A DNA stretch of 64,000 nt. Source: Ptychodera flava. Taxonomy: Eukaryota; Hemichordata; Enteropneusta; Ptychoderidae. Of the stretch, positions 25,090 through 39,564 are shown in pieces. How positions within the stretch are numbered: the first letter of the stretch is position 1; the number at the start of each line of letters is the position of its first letter. The stretch is taken from contig NC_091947.1 of NCBI RefSeq assembly GCF_041260155.1, positions 32,808,032-32,872,031 of the forward strand. Reading direction: 5' to 3'. The translations under genes were made by a program, and so were the position numbers. Below the pieces are notes generated by a model. It saw only the letters and a program-made list of their open reading frames with translations. It searched no databases and was not told the origin of the DNA.

Positions 25090-26125
25090 GACTAACTGTT
25101 TTGTGCATATTGTTCAAAAAATCACTTAAAATTGACACAAACTGGACGGCTTAAGCTTGTAACTTTCAAATATGCAACTTTCTCCAATGAAACTATACAT
25201 ATTTGAAAAAGTCAGTTCAGAGCTTTCAAACGGTATAATATTTATATGGTTTCATAATTCATGGTTCAAGGCAGAACGGGAAACATTACCCCTACCCCTT
25301 ATATTATAATTTTGTTTAAAAATCACTTAAAATTGACACAAACTGAAAGGCATAAGCTTTGTAACTTTACAATATGGACTTTTCCTAATAAGACTATAAA
25401 TGTTTGGAAGGGCCCATTTCAGAGCTTTCAAACAGTATAACATTTATATGGTTTCATAATTCATAATTCGAGGCAGAAAGGGAAACATTACCCCTACTCC
25501 ATATGTTGTAATTTCGTTCTAAAAATGACTTAAAATTGACACAAACCGAAAGGTTTAAGCTTTGTAACTTTAAATATATGGACTTTTCCCAATAAAACTA
25601 TACATGTTTGGAAAGGCCAATGTCAGAGCTTTCAAACAGTATAACATTTATATGGTTTCTAATTCATGTTTCGAGGCAGAAAGGGAAACATTACCCCTAC
25701 CCCATATGTTGTAATTTCGTTCTTAAAAAATCACTGAAAATTGACACAAGCTGAAAGGCATAAGCTTTGTAACTTTAAAATATGGACTTTTCCCAATAAA
25801 ACTATACATGTTTGGAAAGGCCCATTCCAGAGCTTTCAAACAGTATAACATTTATATGGTTTTGTAATTCATGATTCGAGGCAGAAAGGGAAACATTACC
25901 CCTACCCCATATGTTGTAATTTCGTTCTTAAAAAATTACTTGAAATCGACACAAACCGAAAGGTTTAAGCTTTGTAACTTTTAATTATGCAATTTTTCCC
26001 CATAAATCTATATATTTTTAGAAAGGTCTGATGCAGCACTTTCAAAAAATGTAACATTTTTATGGTTTCATCATTCATGATTCGAAACAGAAAGGGAAAC
26101 ATTACCCCTACCCCTTATGTTACAC
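25090..26125. repeat. Five ~205 bp tandem repeats, right arm
   Basis: Inverted counterpart of the left-arm array; the phrase GGGAAACATTACCCCTACCC recurs at about 25278, 25480, 25684, 25885 and 26094. Equal copy number in both arms suggests that the arms were copied as a whole or kept alike by gene conversion. Confidence 0.92.
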
Positions 26126-26671
26126 ACGGATATATGGCATACCGCGTAATAAGAAAACAAGCTCATGCACCCACTAAATCTCAAGACACATACTTTTAAT
26201 GTTGTTTTTCTTGTTTATTGCACTGAGTTCTTCCAAAAAATATATAAATACCTTATGAAAAATTGTTTGGAAGAACGGGAACTTAATTATTGGGTGTGAA
26301 ATTTAGCAAATTTTACGATTTACGGCCAATGACCGATATAAAGTCTAATCGACGTTCGAATATTAATTAATCCCTATTAAGTTATATATCAATGAAAAGG
26401 CCATGATCTTGGCTTTCTAAAAATGTAACGTTTATAGTATTTTATTGTTTCTGTTTCCGTCGAGCGGTAGATACGTGACCCTACCCATTGTTGAAATCCA
26501 AGATGGCGGCCAAGATGGCGGCAAGATGGCGCCAAATGAACCCCATGGGACACGATTTGATTTTGGGAACATCAAAATTCATTAAATATAGACCCTAAGG
26601 ATTACAAAAATGTAGGTTAAAAAAATACATCCATGGGGTGCATGGGAACCCTACTTCCGACTAGACTAGTT

Positions 26672-29304
26672 TTTACAACGAAGCGTTTCTTGACCATCAT
26701 ACGGGCTGATTCAGAAGAGTCCACTAGTCGCTTGCCATTTGTCTATTACTTTGTTCGGCCACACCATGGTTTACCTGTGGGCTTCGCGATCACCTAACAA
26801 TCAACGCGACAGCCTTTTGAAGTCGATATAAAACACCTCACAAGAAGGGATAAACTGCAGCAAGTATAGAATAAAATTAACCACAAACCGACCAGCAGGG
26901 AATTAAACACTTGTCACGAGGAGGAATTCAAAAAAACACACGTTCGGCTACAACCCTTCGTCAGTACTGAGACAGAAAAGAACACTACATGAAGACATGA
27001 AAACGTAATAGTAACAAAAACAAAGATGCAACCAATCATGGTACTGATAAATCAATGACATTGAAATGAACATTGATGCCAGCTGTGCCTTGCTTGATAA
27101 GAATTGACTGTTCGACTCTGAGACGAGTGGAATCAGATCACTGGTAGACGTAAGGACCGTAATGTCAGTCTGTTGAAGTCTACTCCTTCAATTTATGGTG
27201 CTATCATATTGATAAGCCCACTGACTTGGGGAAAGGCTATGATTGGTTGTAAGCATATGTGTCACGGACTAATTTTCAGTATGAGCGTACGTTCATTTCC
27301 TCACGTATCTACATTCAGCGGACAAGGACATAGGACACTGACAGCATGATTTGATGGCTCATCGACATTATTATCAAATAAAGCCAGGTATACATTGGAG
27401 AAATCGTAAAAAGGAAAAGTACATCAACAAATACATGTAGTACAGGAATGTTAGCAGAAATCTCCTACTGATATGCATGTAAAAATGTAAAAAGTCCGTA
27501 TATGTAAGCTTCTTGGTAAATAATTCATCACAATGAACATCGTCAGAAGTACTGAGTTATGAAGTACTAATACGCCATGAAGTACCAATACGCTAGGTTT
27601 ATGGTGCCATTGCACCATAGACGTGGCCGCTTAAAGTTTCTTACTTTTTCTGTGTATGTCCGAAATATAATAAAAACTAGGTTTATAACACGTCAGGAAC
27701 GGTGGCGTCACGTACATCCGTCACATTACTAATATCGGTCCCTAGCTAACTTCTCATTTCAAAATACCATTAAAATGTAACATTGAAGTCGACGTTTGCT
27801 TTAATAAGTATCATGGTGTTCTTGACTTGAAAAATCAAGAAGTCATATTCTGTAATGTACAATTTTTTTCAATTTTACATAATACAATTACAGCACATAG
27901 TGAAATAAAATTGCGTGTTCAACCAATACCTTAACACCATTGAAACTTACAATGAATCAATTGCACTATTATATCATAGAATATAAGTATACATCCAATC
28001 GTCATTTTGTCAAAATATAGGGCAGAATATATGGTATAAAAATGTGGAATATAAATATGGAATATATATGGAATATAATATGGAATATAAAAACATGGTA
28101 ACTTTATGACACGTCCAAAACGATGAAGTCATCAACGGCCGTCACAGTATTAATACCGGGCAAATGTCACTTACTTCTCATTTCAAAATACCATTAAAAT
28201 GTAACATTAAAGTTTGCTGTAGTAAAGTAAAACGGTGTCGACTTGAAACATCAAGCAGTCAACTTTAAGTAAAATAGTACAAGTTTTACAATTTTACATA
28301 ATGGCATTTAAGTAAAGCGAAATAAAATTGCGTGTAGCGCCAATACCTTCAGACAATTGCTGGTATCATTAAAAACAATAAATCAATTGGACTATTGTGT
28401 CATGGAATATTTCTATACTTCCAATCGTCATTTTTGTCATTTATATCAAATATAGAGCAAAATAAAGATGTGCGGTAACTCTGAAGGTAATTGCGAAGCT
28501 TAAAGGGGCAGTGACGCTCTTTTTACCTTTTATGACTGTCACTCAGTGTAAAAATGTTGAGGCATAACTTCAAAAATGTCAAAAATTACTCTATTAACTG
28601 AATGCAACGAAATGGTTCGTGACCTCTGGACAAAATGAGCTATTCTTGTGACAAACACTACCACAATGTAAGTGAAACATGTTATTCTCATCTGTATGAA
28701 AAGGCACCGTCGAATAAGATTTCATACCAAAAACTTTCATGATGTCTACACTCAAATTTATAACAGTCTTCAATCGAGCATGGTGAAACCTGTACACTGA
28801 ACTTGAATTTACGGTAGAGATATCAAAATGTTTAACTGAGAGACCAGTAGGCCTACTTCAGCATGTTTCAAGTAGTCAAACAACACAACTTTTAATATCA
28901 GTCAATCAAAATGGCGTCGAAAAAAGAGCGTTTAGGCCCCTTTCAAGATACAACTACACCAAATCATACAACTAAATATTACGATAGATTCTCCATACTT
29001 ATAATGTAAATTAAAATGTAAAAATAATTGTATTCGTAACCAGTAAACATTAGTAGTGTAAATGATATGGTATGAATATTATCGGAAGGAGTACCGTCCG
29101 TTCGTCACAAAAACATTACATACTATTAGATGAATTACATTTACAGTCCAATGCATTTGTACGAAGTCGATTCCTCCGACCGACAATTGTCAGAAAATAT
29201 ACTTGGGCCTTGAGTATTGACAAATAAACAATCAAGCACACACGTGTCTAGAATGGTAACCATAGAAAGGATTCACAGTTCTATATCAGAGTGGACCAGT
29301 CCCA
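26672..29304. other. 3' flank of gene A
   Basis: No gene recognised. At 26940-26985 the minus strand contains CTGACGAAGGGTTGTAGCCG, a phrase like those at Penelope-element ends. A local direct duplication lies at 27690-28470. Confidence 0.5.
27690..28470. repeat. Direct duplication of ~350 bp
   Basis: The segment with CTCATTTCAAAATACCATTA followed by AAAATTGCGTGT occurs at about 27750-27925 and again at 28170-28340, offset by about 420 bp and diverged, with TATGGAATATA-type simple repeat between. Confidence 0.75.
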
Positions 29305-29537
29305 TTAGGGTACGACATTTCCCGCTGTTACCTTTGATTTAGTTTTGCATTTAACACAAATGATCAGAGCAGACACTGCAATTATGACGAAGGCGACAAG
29401 GACGATGATCACAATTGCGACGACAGGCATACGTATGCCGGATTTGGGATCGAGAGACACCGTCACGATGTTCGATTGCGGTGAAGTGTTACCATAGTCG
29501 TCGTTGGCAACCAAAGAAAACACGTATACAGTCGAAT
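29305..29537 (-). CDS. Gene A exon 16: FN3 end, TM helix, stop
   Basis: Encodes VYVFSLVANDDYGNTSPQSN, then the hydrophobic helix VVAIVIIVLVAFVIIAVSAL, a basic CVKCKTKSK tail and TAA at 29307-29305. A type I membrane anchor with a short tail resembles CLCA2-like rather than secreted members. Confidence 0.92.
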
Positions 29538-32500
29538 CTGGTGAGAAAGCAGACACGTGAATTTGTCACACACAGCTGTCAATGGCGCGCAAAAGGGATT
29601 TAGAGGCGATACCGAAGGATTCAAATTACTAAGCAACGGTTGCTAAGGGTAATTTCCAAAATTAATCAAAATGCAAAGTTTTCATGGTTTTATTTGCATC
29701 ATAAATATTTACAGAACCATACTATTCCAAAAGACGCAGGTTTGTCGCGCGAATGATCAGTGACGTCACACATATACAAATTTTCACAGCTCTATTTTAA
29801 AACGTTTCAGCTCCTACAAATTTGCACCAACTTTTCCAAAATTTCCGAATGTAACACATGAGATAACTGTTTAGAGCCCCTAGCATGGATTAGGTTATCT
29901 GTTCAGGTAAAAACGATTTTTGAACAGAAAAATATCTACTGTGTCATTTCGTGAAATTTGAAGGGTTTTACGGCGATATCTCATAAACTGTCTGGAATTT
30001 TTAGAAACGCATGCTTATCTATATTCTCAACTATGACTTCAATAATCCTACCAAAACTCAGCTAAACTGGCTTACAATTGAGAGAGTTGAAAGCTTTTGA
30101 GCATTTTCAAAATACAAGGAGTCGAAAATCCATAGAAAACAACGGAGAGGTAAGATTTTGCACGTGCAAAAGTGCGCGTTTGGAACGTTGCCAGCGATAG
30201 CAACCAACGCGCGCTTTGAATCCTTCGGTATCGCCTTAAATGGTCAGAGAGACACTCAGGCATACAGACAACTAGGCAGACAGCTGTATACCGATTATTA
30301 GAGTGATAGTAGTGAAAACAACACGGAATCGGGACAAACTGCAAGGACGAAAATAGCATTTGCGCGAAAAACAATGAAGAACATGAAAATGCTAAAAAAT
30401 TCAATACTTCCATGGAGATATCATAACCTTAGATTTCTGTAAATTGACTGTTATAAAAATATTCTCGTACGGAGAATTGAAGCTCTGCTTATCACTTCAT
30501 ACAATGTATGCGAATATTTTCCTCCACCTATTTTTACTATAGATTACAGTTTGACCGCATACAGATGAAGTCGATCACTTCTCACCTGTGTTTGCCTTTA
30601 TCTCGATGGTAAATTCTTCAGTCTGACCAGCCGGTTTTGGCGCCAAAAGATCACCTTCAATGACCATCTCGCGATCCACCAGGTTGGTCTTATTAAACTC
30701 GCGCAGCATCGTTTTAAAGTCCTGGTGTACCCTGAATTCGTAACTGGTAGCTTTAATTAATAGTGCAGAGAAAAACATCTTGCATTAAGTGACTGACATA
30801 GGTGTTCATTGAAGTAATATCGGTAGATACGTTGATAAAGGTGTTCATATTGAGATCGTGACTTCGTTAAAATGGCATTGCCCACTACAAAGAATTAATT
30901 CCGCATTCCTGAGCTATTCTCTGTCTATTCCCTTTGCTGAAGGAGTACTCGGGATTGCAATCGATAAGCTCAGAACAAAGGTGTAAAGGGTATTTTCGGC
31001 ACCGTCACTGCGGCCGGTACCTGAACAGTAATGCGATTAGTTCATCCACACAAATGCCGAAAAGTTGCCATATCTTATTGGTAAGGACTCGTCTCTACGT
31101 CAGAGTGTATCTATTCAACTTACCATTTCCTTGATCCAGATCATCACCTGGTGCTGTAAACTGAAAAGTCACCTGACCTTTGTCGGAATTCTTCCTGCGA
31201 ACACTCAAATCGTCAATTCTTGCTGGCGGGTAGAAGTCTCTATACGCAGCATCTGTAACATCATAAAAGTCATACTTGTACTACCAATCTAATACATCAT
31301 CGCGATGAATAATCCGAACCACTGTAGGCTATATACCTCATCAAGAATCACCTCTTTTGGTATCTACCTAGCAAGTTCTCGTCCCAGGCGCAATGTTTTT
31401 ACCTATCTCTGATTCGTCGCGAGGTCGACGATGAACACCATTGAGCCATTCACCATGCAATTTACATTTCTTTTATTTTACACAAAAAGTTCGATATCTG
31501 CTGATGGTCACATCTTCTGTCTTATGACATCATGTGGCACATTTATCAGCCAATAAGCTTTTCGATATCGTATTTTATGTACTTTGCTACGATACATTTC
31601 ATCTAATAGACTAAGTATATACTACTTTAAAATGTGTCAAAGAGAGTTTTACATGTGCATTCAGTGCTATCACAGGTAAGGCTTCCCCCGGTCGCTATTC
31701 TTTGGAAAGACCCTGTTGAGACATCTTCCGGTGCCGTATCGTCTTCGTCACCGCTGTCAACGTTTGGGTCAATCGGTGATCCGAACCCAGTTACCTTGCT
31801 TGGACTCACCACGGTTGATTCCCCGTCGTTTTCCACTTCGACCTACACAATGCACGAAACACAAGCAAACAAAAGCTTGGGCACATATCCGCATTCGCAC
31901 ACATGACAACATTATAGTCCCAGATCCTAATGTTGGTATTTAGCGTGCAAACAAAGGCGCTGACAACGAAATATAATCCGAGATACTGTCATAATTCAAC
32001 AAACGGTAAACAGAGACGCCGATATTGACGAGCGATATGTACAACTTGCATGAGTTAATTTAATACGGAGCCATGGCTAGGTCCTGCCACTGTGACACAG
32101 AATATATCTTAATAAGAGAGCGATGAAGCTATCTACTTTTCGGTGTACAGCAGAATTATATGCATCAAGACAAAATCTGCACGCGTACGCGCCGGCCTGA
32201 CGTCCGACTTGACAAGCTTCTTGTATCGGTATCGATAGCCCTTCATGACTACTGTGTCGAGCTCTCTGGGGTAAACATCGTATTTCATACCCACCTTTGC
32301 GCTGTATCTTCCAGTTCCGTTGAAGTCCGTGAAGTACATGGAATAAATCCCATCTTCCTGGGTTACATCTGCACCTGCTCCGTTATCGCGAAGTGTATAC
32401 GTCAAAGGACCACCTGCTGGTCTTTCTATAGTCGCTACAACCATGGCGCCGATAACAGGAGTAAAACCTAAATGATAGTAAATTTGACGCACTCTTCAGT

Positions 32501-35500
32501 CGTAAACATGTGCTCATCGGTGTCCGACTGTGTCCGTTTTTGGTGCCACTGACACGTTTCATTATAGAAATGGTAATATTCAGACATTCGTTTAGCTAAT
32601 AAATTATCATATCTCACAATTCAAATGACAATGTGTTCACACTACCAAAACCGACTACAGTCTTTGCTTTGATTGCAGAACTTCTATAGTACACATCAGA
32701 GTAAACCATAGATTGTAAGGTCCGTCGCTCCGTTAAGGTGGTTGGAAAGGCTATTTTTGCACCAATTCTTTTCTCAGAGTTAATGTCAAGTTTCAAGTGT
32801 TAGAATCAAGATATTTAGTTCAAATTTTCAGGATAACTCCCTTAGTTGATATTTTCTCCAAAGACTATAAAAATTGTATATTTGCAGCCATGATTTTGAA
32901 ATATGACACCAGTAAATATTAAAATTTAATTTTTCATATTTTTTTTACATATTTGAATTTAATAATAATTGGATAGTATTAATATTACCAAATTAGTTAT
33001 AAATATGTTGACACTATTTATTGTAAGATTTGTACGGCAGGATTTGTAAATAAAATTTGTTTTCATGATTTTACATGGGTTTATATATCAAAACATTATT
33101 AAAAATTCTTTCAAATTTCAAAATGTGATTTTTCAAAAAATACTTCAAATACAGGAAAATTGTGCCGTACAAATTTTATCTGTAACCTTGTTAATAGGCT
33201 GTAAAAATTCCATGGCCATATCTCATACAATTATGTAGGAAAACTGTTATTCTGTCAAAAATGTTGAAAACAAGCCATATTTGCACCCCTCTTTTGAAGT
33301 CATAGAGCAGTTTTTTTTTATTAATCTCACTTTTGACACCTCTTTGACACTCAAAGAATCTAAAATGCATTTACAATAGCAGTCACTCACTCTGAATGCC
33401 AGCACCACCTTGTCAAACTTTCCTGAAAAACAGCAAAAAATGACTTTCCCTTTTCAAACATTTTATTAACAGCTAGGGGACCTCTACCATAGTTAATACA
33501 CTAAGGACTCCCCAACTTCTTCTTATTAGGTCAGTTTTTCAGAAGTTTTAACAGGCTATAACTCTGCAATGCCTTTGTGCCCAAATGTCTAGTTTTTTTT
33601 ATTCCACAGAGAATGTTGACTACTTTTACATTTAATAGTTTTGTTGAAATTTATAACTGACGCTCTAGCCTTTCCAACCACCTTAAGGTAGGGCTTTACC
33701 TGAAGGGTACAGCCCTGCCTCGTGCGACAGATCTTTCCAGTCTAAGTAAACCATGATCTACTCGGCAACGATGGAGTATGATATCACAAAATTGTGTTCA
33801 CGGTGCTTCTTTATATTTCTAGATTCACATTTCGTTTTGTATGCTTTTTATTCATGATAGATGAGTTTACCTCGAGTGACGGCGGCGTTCAGGATGGCGG
33901 CCTTTGGCGGTGAGACATTCTGCGCACTCCATTCTGACACTGCCATGATTGGATATTGATCCGCCTCTCTACTCTTCTTGATTGGACGGTAACCGTAACA
34001 TCGCGTACGTACGAGCTAGGATTGTTTATGACCAATTTGTATTCGCCAACCTTGAAGATAGCAAAATTAATGACAGAGCACTGGATAAGAGACTTCATTG
34101 TCAAATTGAATGAACAATCTTGCAAAAACGTTCACATTTATGTAAATCGCGGGAGCAAGAAGGACCACTTTCCCATCTTTGGCTTGAATCTGTCCGAGCA
34201 CTGTCGCTAATTCATTCTCTCCACACTGTTCAAGCGACACTAATCTGAGATTTACATCATGCAAATAAAACTTGTTCTCATTTCTGTATCATTAAGAACT
34301 CCGCTATACACGCGACCCCCAAAAAACGGTACGTCGCAGTTTTCCGACTTGCAGTCGATGAAGAAAAATTAACATGTCTTCAGGAAATCGGGTTAGTCAG
34401 TCGGGAACTTTTGTCTTCTTTATTTCTAATGGTGTGCAACCCATCAAACAGCAAAACTGTAAGATTATGCGTAATTGTAATTGTAAGATTATGCGTGATT
34501 TTTAAAAAAAGGCAAATCCTGCAGAGTCTGGCTTTTAGATATAATAGGTCGGGTTACCAGAAACACACTTTTTTTTATTTTTGGCCTTAGCATAGCTACG
34601 AAAAATGTACTATATTACTATTTTTACCTGTGCCAGGCCGGGTATTTGGATCGTCACTATTTTAAACAGACTGTCAAGTGTATACGCTGGACTATTTTTC
34701 GTTATGAAGCTCCCATCTGGCAATTCTAACGTCAGTTCTATGGCTGTGTCGTTGTAACCAATGTATTCAATGTAATCAACAACAATCTTGGTTTTGTCGC
34801 CAATAGTGGAATCAATGTGAAATACCAAATTGTCGCTGGAGTATACTGTCAGACTATTGCTGTACAAAGTGATTGGTAACGAGGATATTTCTGCGATGAG
34901 AAATGCCTTTAGTTAGCACATCGGAAAATACTACAAATTCCTTAGAGCCCGATGCTTCTCGGTGTTTTTATATATGATGTCTTTGATCAACGCCAACAGC
35001 AAAACTAACTTCAAACCAATACATTGTTGAAGTTGATACGCTTTCGAATTCCCAAAGGAACGTTCCCTAAAATGAACTGTTTTCAGGACGCACGAGACAG
35101 TCTTGCCTAACATCGACATAAGTCAACCTATTTGCATTGGTAAGAAAACGCAAATGTTCAAAATCTCCGAATTTTAATTTGAACGTGATGAACTTTGAGG
35201 AAAACAAACTTTACAATACTTCTCTGAAACAACAAAGTGAGCTTCCCACTCAAAAACGAAATAAACAACAATGCGGTGACTACATACCTTGGTCTCTTTG
35301 GGCACTTGTTGAAAATGCTTCCTTAAGGGCGTTTGAACCTTCCGAATAGAAAAACGACATTCCGCAAGTGGTCGAAGAAAGATTTTCCAGCTTAATTGAT
35401 GCCTCACTTTCGATAGCTATGGTGTCAACGGTAATTAACTTCTCTTGAATCTAAGAGGAAGATGATTATTTGAAGTGTGAACACAAATCAATATACGAAT

Positions 35501-38500
35501 GTTTCAGAATTTCTAGAACTCTGCTCAAAATTTAGTACAAATGTACTTCAAAGTATAAAACGAAACTCTAAACTTCCCCTACAAACACTATTGGAACTTA
35601 TTTGGGATAATTGGAAGGTGAAGTAATGTCGATTTGATCTACGAAAGTTATCTCATATGCTTTTCTTGTGATATTACACCCTTGTTTTATGAGTAATTTG
35701 CGATATTGTAACATTCAGCAATATGGCACCGAAGACTTTTGAGAAATTTTGAAAATTATGAAAATCCAATTATCCCGAATTAGTTCCAATCGTGTTCGGT
35801 AAAAATGTACAATTTCTGCCAAATACTGCTGTCAAAACTCTACATTTTTCATAATGCTTGGTCAAAGTTTAAAATATTGCAATAGAGTCAAACGCAGGCG
35901 TCAAGCGTCAACATGTATTAAAAGTTCTTTGGTCAAATATCGATAGGGTAAACCACGGTATATGAGTGTATCCTATACCATTAATGGTGGCAGTTGGAGT
36001 GCCCAACGGGTTGCATAACGGCGACAAATCAGCAGTTTTTTCATGACAACTGAATCAGTGCCATAATAATAATGGATTTCAGTCTGTGTTGGAAACGCAA
36101 CGATGGATTTTAGATCACTGCTACATACATTAATTGAAATTTTAAGGATCTGCTGCAATAGAGTAGTGAAATTCAGGTAATGGCGATTGCATTTTAGTTC
36201 CAAAACATGAAACATTTAGGCTGACTACAAAGGCCACTGTATACCACAAAGTCGGATTGCTGCACAGCATTTTTTCTGGTTCAGCAACAATCCTGAGTGA
36301 TAAACCTACTCTCTACACTAGAACACGATTGGAACTAATTTACATGTAGGATAATTGAATAGTGAAGTAATGTCTGTTTAATATGCAAATGTAAGCTCAT
36401 CTGATTTTCTTTTTAAGTCATTCACTTGTTTTTATGAATAATTTGTAATATTGCCACATTCTGCTGTTGAGCACCTAACAGTTTTTAGAAATTTGAAATG
36501 AAGATCCAATTATCTCAAATTAGTTCCTATCTTGTTCTATAAATATGTATGTTCAGTGTCATACCTCGGAAAGTACATCATCAATGAAAGGTGATGTGTT
36601 CTCTTCGCCGTCAGTAACAACCAATAAGATTCCGCCGTTGGGATTTTGACCATTTTGTTCAAGTACCTCTATACCTTGGAGAAGTCCTTTTTGGAACAAC
36701 CATAATATCATTATTTGTTTCTGCACAAATAATTCCAGTTTGCGTTTTGTTATAATGCGACTCTGTCTATTACATTTTAGAGGAAAGTTTTGTTTGTTGT
36801 TTTGTTTTGAAAGAACGATAGATCCTTTCTACTTGATCTCATGTCTAATTTCTTTGTTTATTCATTTATTTGCATCTCTTTTAAGCAAAAGTTTCACAGT
36901 TCAAAAAGACAATTATTTAATGAAGCATAAAGCTATTTTATATGAACCCCTGTAGGCACTACACAACTGATAGCAATTAGCTTTAACTAGAACACAACAC
37001 TTTCTCATCAGCATATTAGCTTACTCATTAAAGAATATAATCTACCGCTTAAGGTGGTTGGAAAGGCTAGAGCGTCAGTTATAAACTTCAACAAAACTAT
37101 TAAAATATAAAAGTAGTCAACATTCTCTGTGGAATAAAAAAAAACTAGACATTTGGGCACAAAGGGATTGCAGAGTTACAGCCTGTTGAAACTTCTGAAA
37201 AACTGACCAAATAAGAAGAAGTTGAGGAGTCCTTAGTGTATTAACTATGGTAGAGGTCCCCTAGCTTTTAATAAAATGTTTAAAAAGGGAAAGTCATTAT
37301 TTGCTGTTTTTCAGGAAAGTTTGACAAGGCGGTGCTTGCATTCAGAGTGAGTAACTGCTATTGTAAATGCATTTTTAGATTCTTTGAGTGTCAAAGAGGT
37401 GTCAAAAGTGAGATTTACCAAAAAGACTGCTCTGTGACTTCAAAAGAGGGGTGCAAATATGGCTTGTTTTCAACATTTTTGACAGAATAACAGTTTTCCT
37501 ACATAATTATATACCAATTTAATCCAACCTTTGAAATGAGATATGGACATGGAATTTTTACAGCCTATTAACAAGGTTATAGATAAGATATGTACGGCAC
37601 AATTTTCCTGTATTTGAAGTACTTTTTGAAAAATCATATTTTGAAATTTGAAAGAATTTTTAATAATTTTTGGATATGTAAACCCATGTAAAATCATAAA
37701 AACAGATTTCATTTACAAATCCTGCCGTAGAAATCTTACAAATAATAGTGTCAACATATTTATAACTAATTTGGTAATATTAATACTATCCAATTATTAT
37801 TAAATTCAAATATGTAAAGAAAATATGAAAAATTAAATTTTAATATTTACTGGTGTCATATTTCAAAATCATGGCTGCAAATATACAATTGTTATATTCT
37901 TTGGAGAAAGTATTAACTAAGAGATTTATCCTGAAATTTGAACTAAATATCTTGATTCTAACACTTGAAACTTGACATTAACTCTGAGAAAAAAATTTGT
38001 GCAAAAATAGCCTTTCCAACCACCTTTTAATGTCATCTTCGTCTTGTAAATGATTGGTCAACACGATTCCCAGATTTTTTTCCATTGCAACTTAAGCTAA
38101 TCTAACTCCATTAAAGGAATGCTATGAATCTTACAATGCATAGACGTGGTGCACATACAGTCTTTTTGTTGTTGAATACAATGTCATGAATCCAACCATA
38201 GTAACACAGGTCGTATTTATCAGTTTCTGCGTTCCCTTGACAACAGGACTAACAATACATTATATCATCTGCGTACATTAAATGATTTGTGAAAACACAC
38301 CCATCATTGCAACCTGTTTTCGAATCGGACAATGGCCCGGAACACCCAAATAATAGATGTGAACGTTAAATAGCCTTAGGGAGAAAATCCTTTCCCATAA
38401 ATTTATCGATCATTCATACATATTTTCGGCAAATCACACCAAAGTAGAGTTATTCGAAATCCTGGTCACATGTCAATTAGACGCCACTCACCTGCCCCTA

Positions 38501-39489
38501 TGCTCGTCGCCCCGTCAACGTCTCCGGGACCTGGGACCAGTAGCAACATGGACTCCCTCTGTTCGTCGTTCATTTCCACCAATAGGGATTTGACAGCAGC
38601 TGTGCTGTTGAAAACTACCATACCGAGGTATTCACCGTCCTGAACGTCGTTGTTAATGTAGTTGACAACAGCCTGCAAAACATTTTTGAAACCACAGTTG
38701 CTCAGTCTTTCAAACACAACAAAGAGGTATTACTATTATTAGCCAGGTCGAAAAGGACATTTGCGACAGAACAGATATAAGCGTTAAGTGAGTGAATTTC
38801 GATAATGATAATAAAAACATTTGCAGCAAAACAGCGACGGAAGCAATTACTACTACAACTACTACTACCACTACTACTACAAGAATTCTGCAAACATTGC
38901 ATGGCTTTTCATTTATCCTCCTGTTAAAAACTCTGTATTTATCATAGACGTGCAATGTCTCTGTTCGTTTACATTTCTACAATGGCTAAGTTGTGTATTA
39001 ATTTAGCAAGAAGAAATGTGTCTAGGAACCAGGGTCCTGTTGATCTTTCAGGGCATATTTAAAAGCAAGATTTTCTCCACATTGAGACTTGAATTTGAGT
39101 ATCATCGTCTTAATGAAAATTTACATTCTTTTAATATTATTTGGGCCTTTGATGATATTCTTTGTGACACTCATGATGGTCAACTCAATTTTCACATTTA
39201 AGAAACTTCCCTGTTTTTCGTCCATCGCTAGGTTGTGTCACCTTTTAAAATTAATTTGCAATAGGTTTAAGATATGTCGATCTTGTTGACATTTACTTTT
39301 GTCATTCATGACGTTTTCTGTACAATGCAGACCATAACTTTGTAGTGATTTTCTTTTATTTGTATCTTATATTTCCTTTGGTTCCTGGCAATGTAAACAT
39401 TTCCTTTTACACTAGTCTTTTAGTATGTAGGGACCTGTGTGAAATAAAGATATTTGAAAAACTACTACTACTACAAGTACTACTACAAG

Positions 39490-39564
<75 letters not shown>

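Larger units (their letters stand above)
19781..26671. mobile_element. 6.9 kb element with ~1.85 kb inverted arms (fossil)
   Basis: The two arms (about 19781-21640 and 24860-26671) are inverted copies of each other, matching from TAGT(T/C)TAGTCGG inward. Each arm has a ~540 bp terminal block with three GCCGCCATCTTGG-type motifs, then five tandem ~205 bp repeats, then a ~270 bp block ending near CCTATTTTACTACGGAGG (right-arm reading). The ~3 kb middle holds broken reading frames I cannot assign. Superfamily is unresolved: arm length and a TAGTTT 6-mer seen near both ends leave room for a deleted relative of a Polinton-type or another long-TIR DNA element. It looks broken at many points and moderately old, since arms differ by scattered changes. 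Confidence 0.8.

Noticed and set aside
19781-26671. Firm assignment of the large element to the Polinton group
   Set aside because: Long inverted ends and a possible 6-bp TAGTTT at both borders are suggestive, but no hallmark protein was recognised and the target duplication does not align cleanly with the inverted ends.
31634-32471. Plus-strand frames of 75-103 codons
   Set aside because: Antisense shadows of gene A exons 12 and 13, which match the CLCA family on the minus strand.
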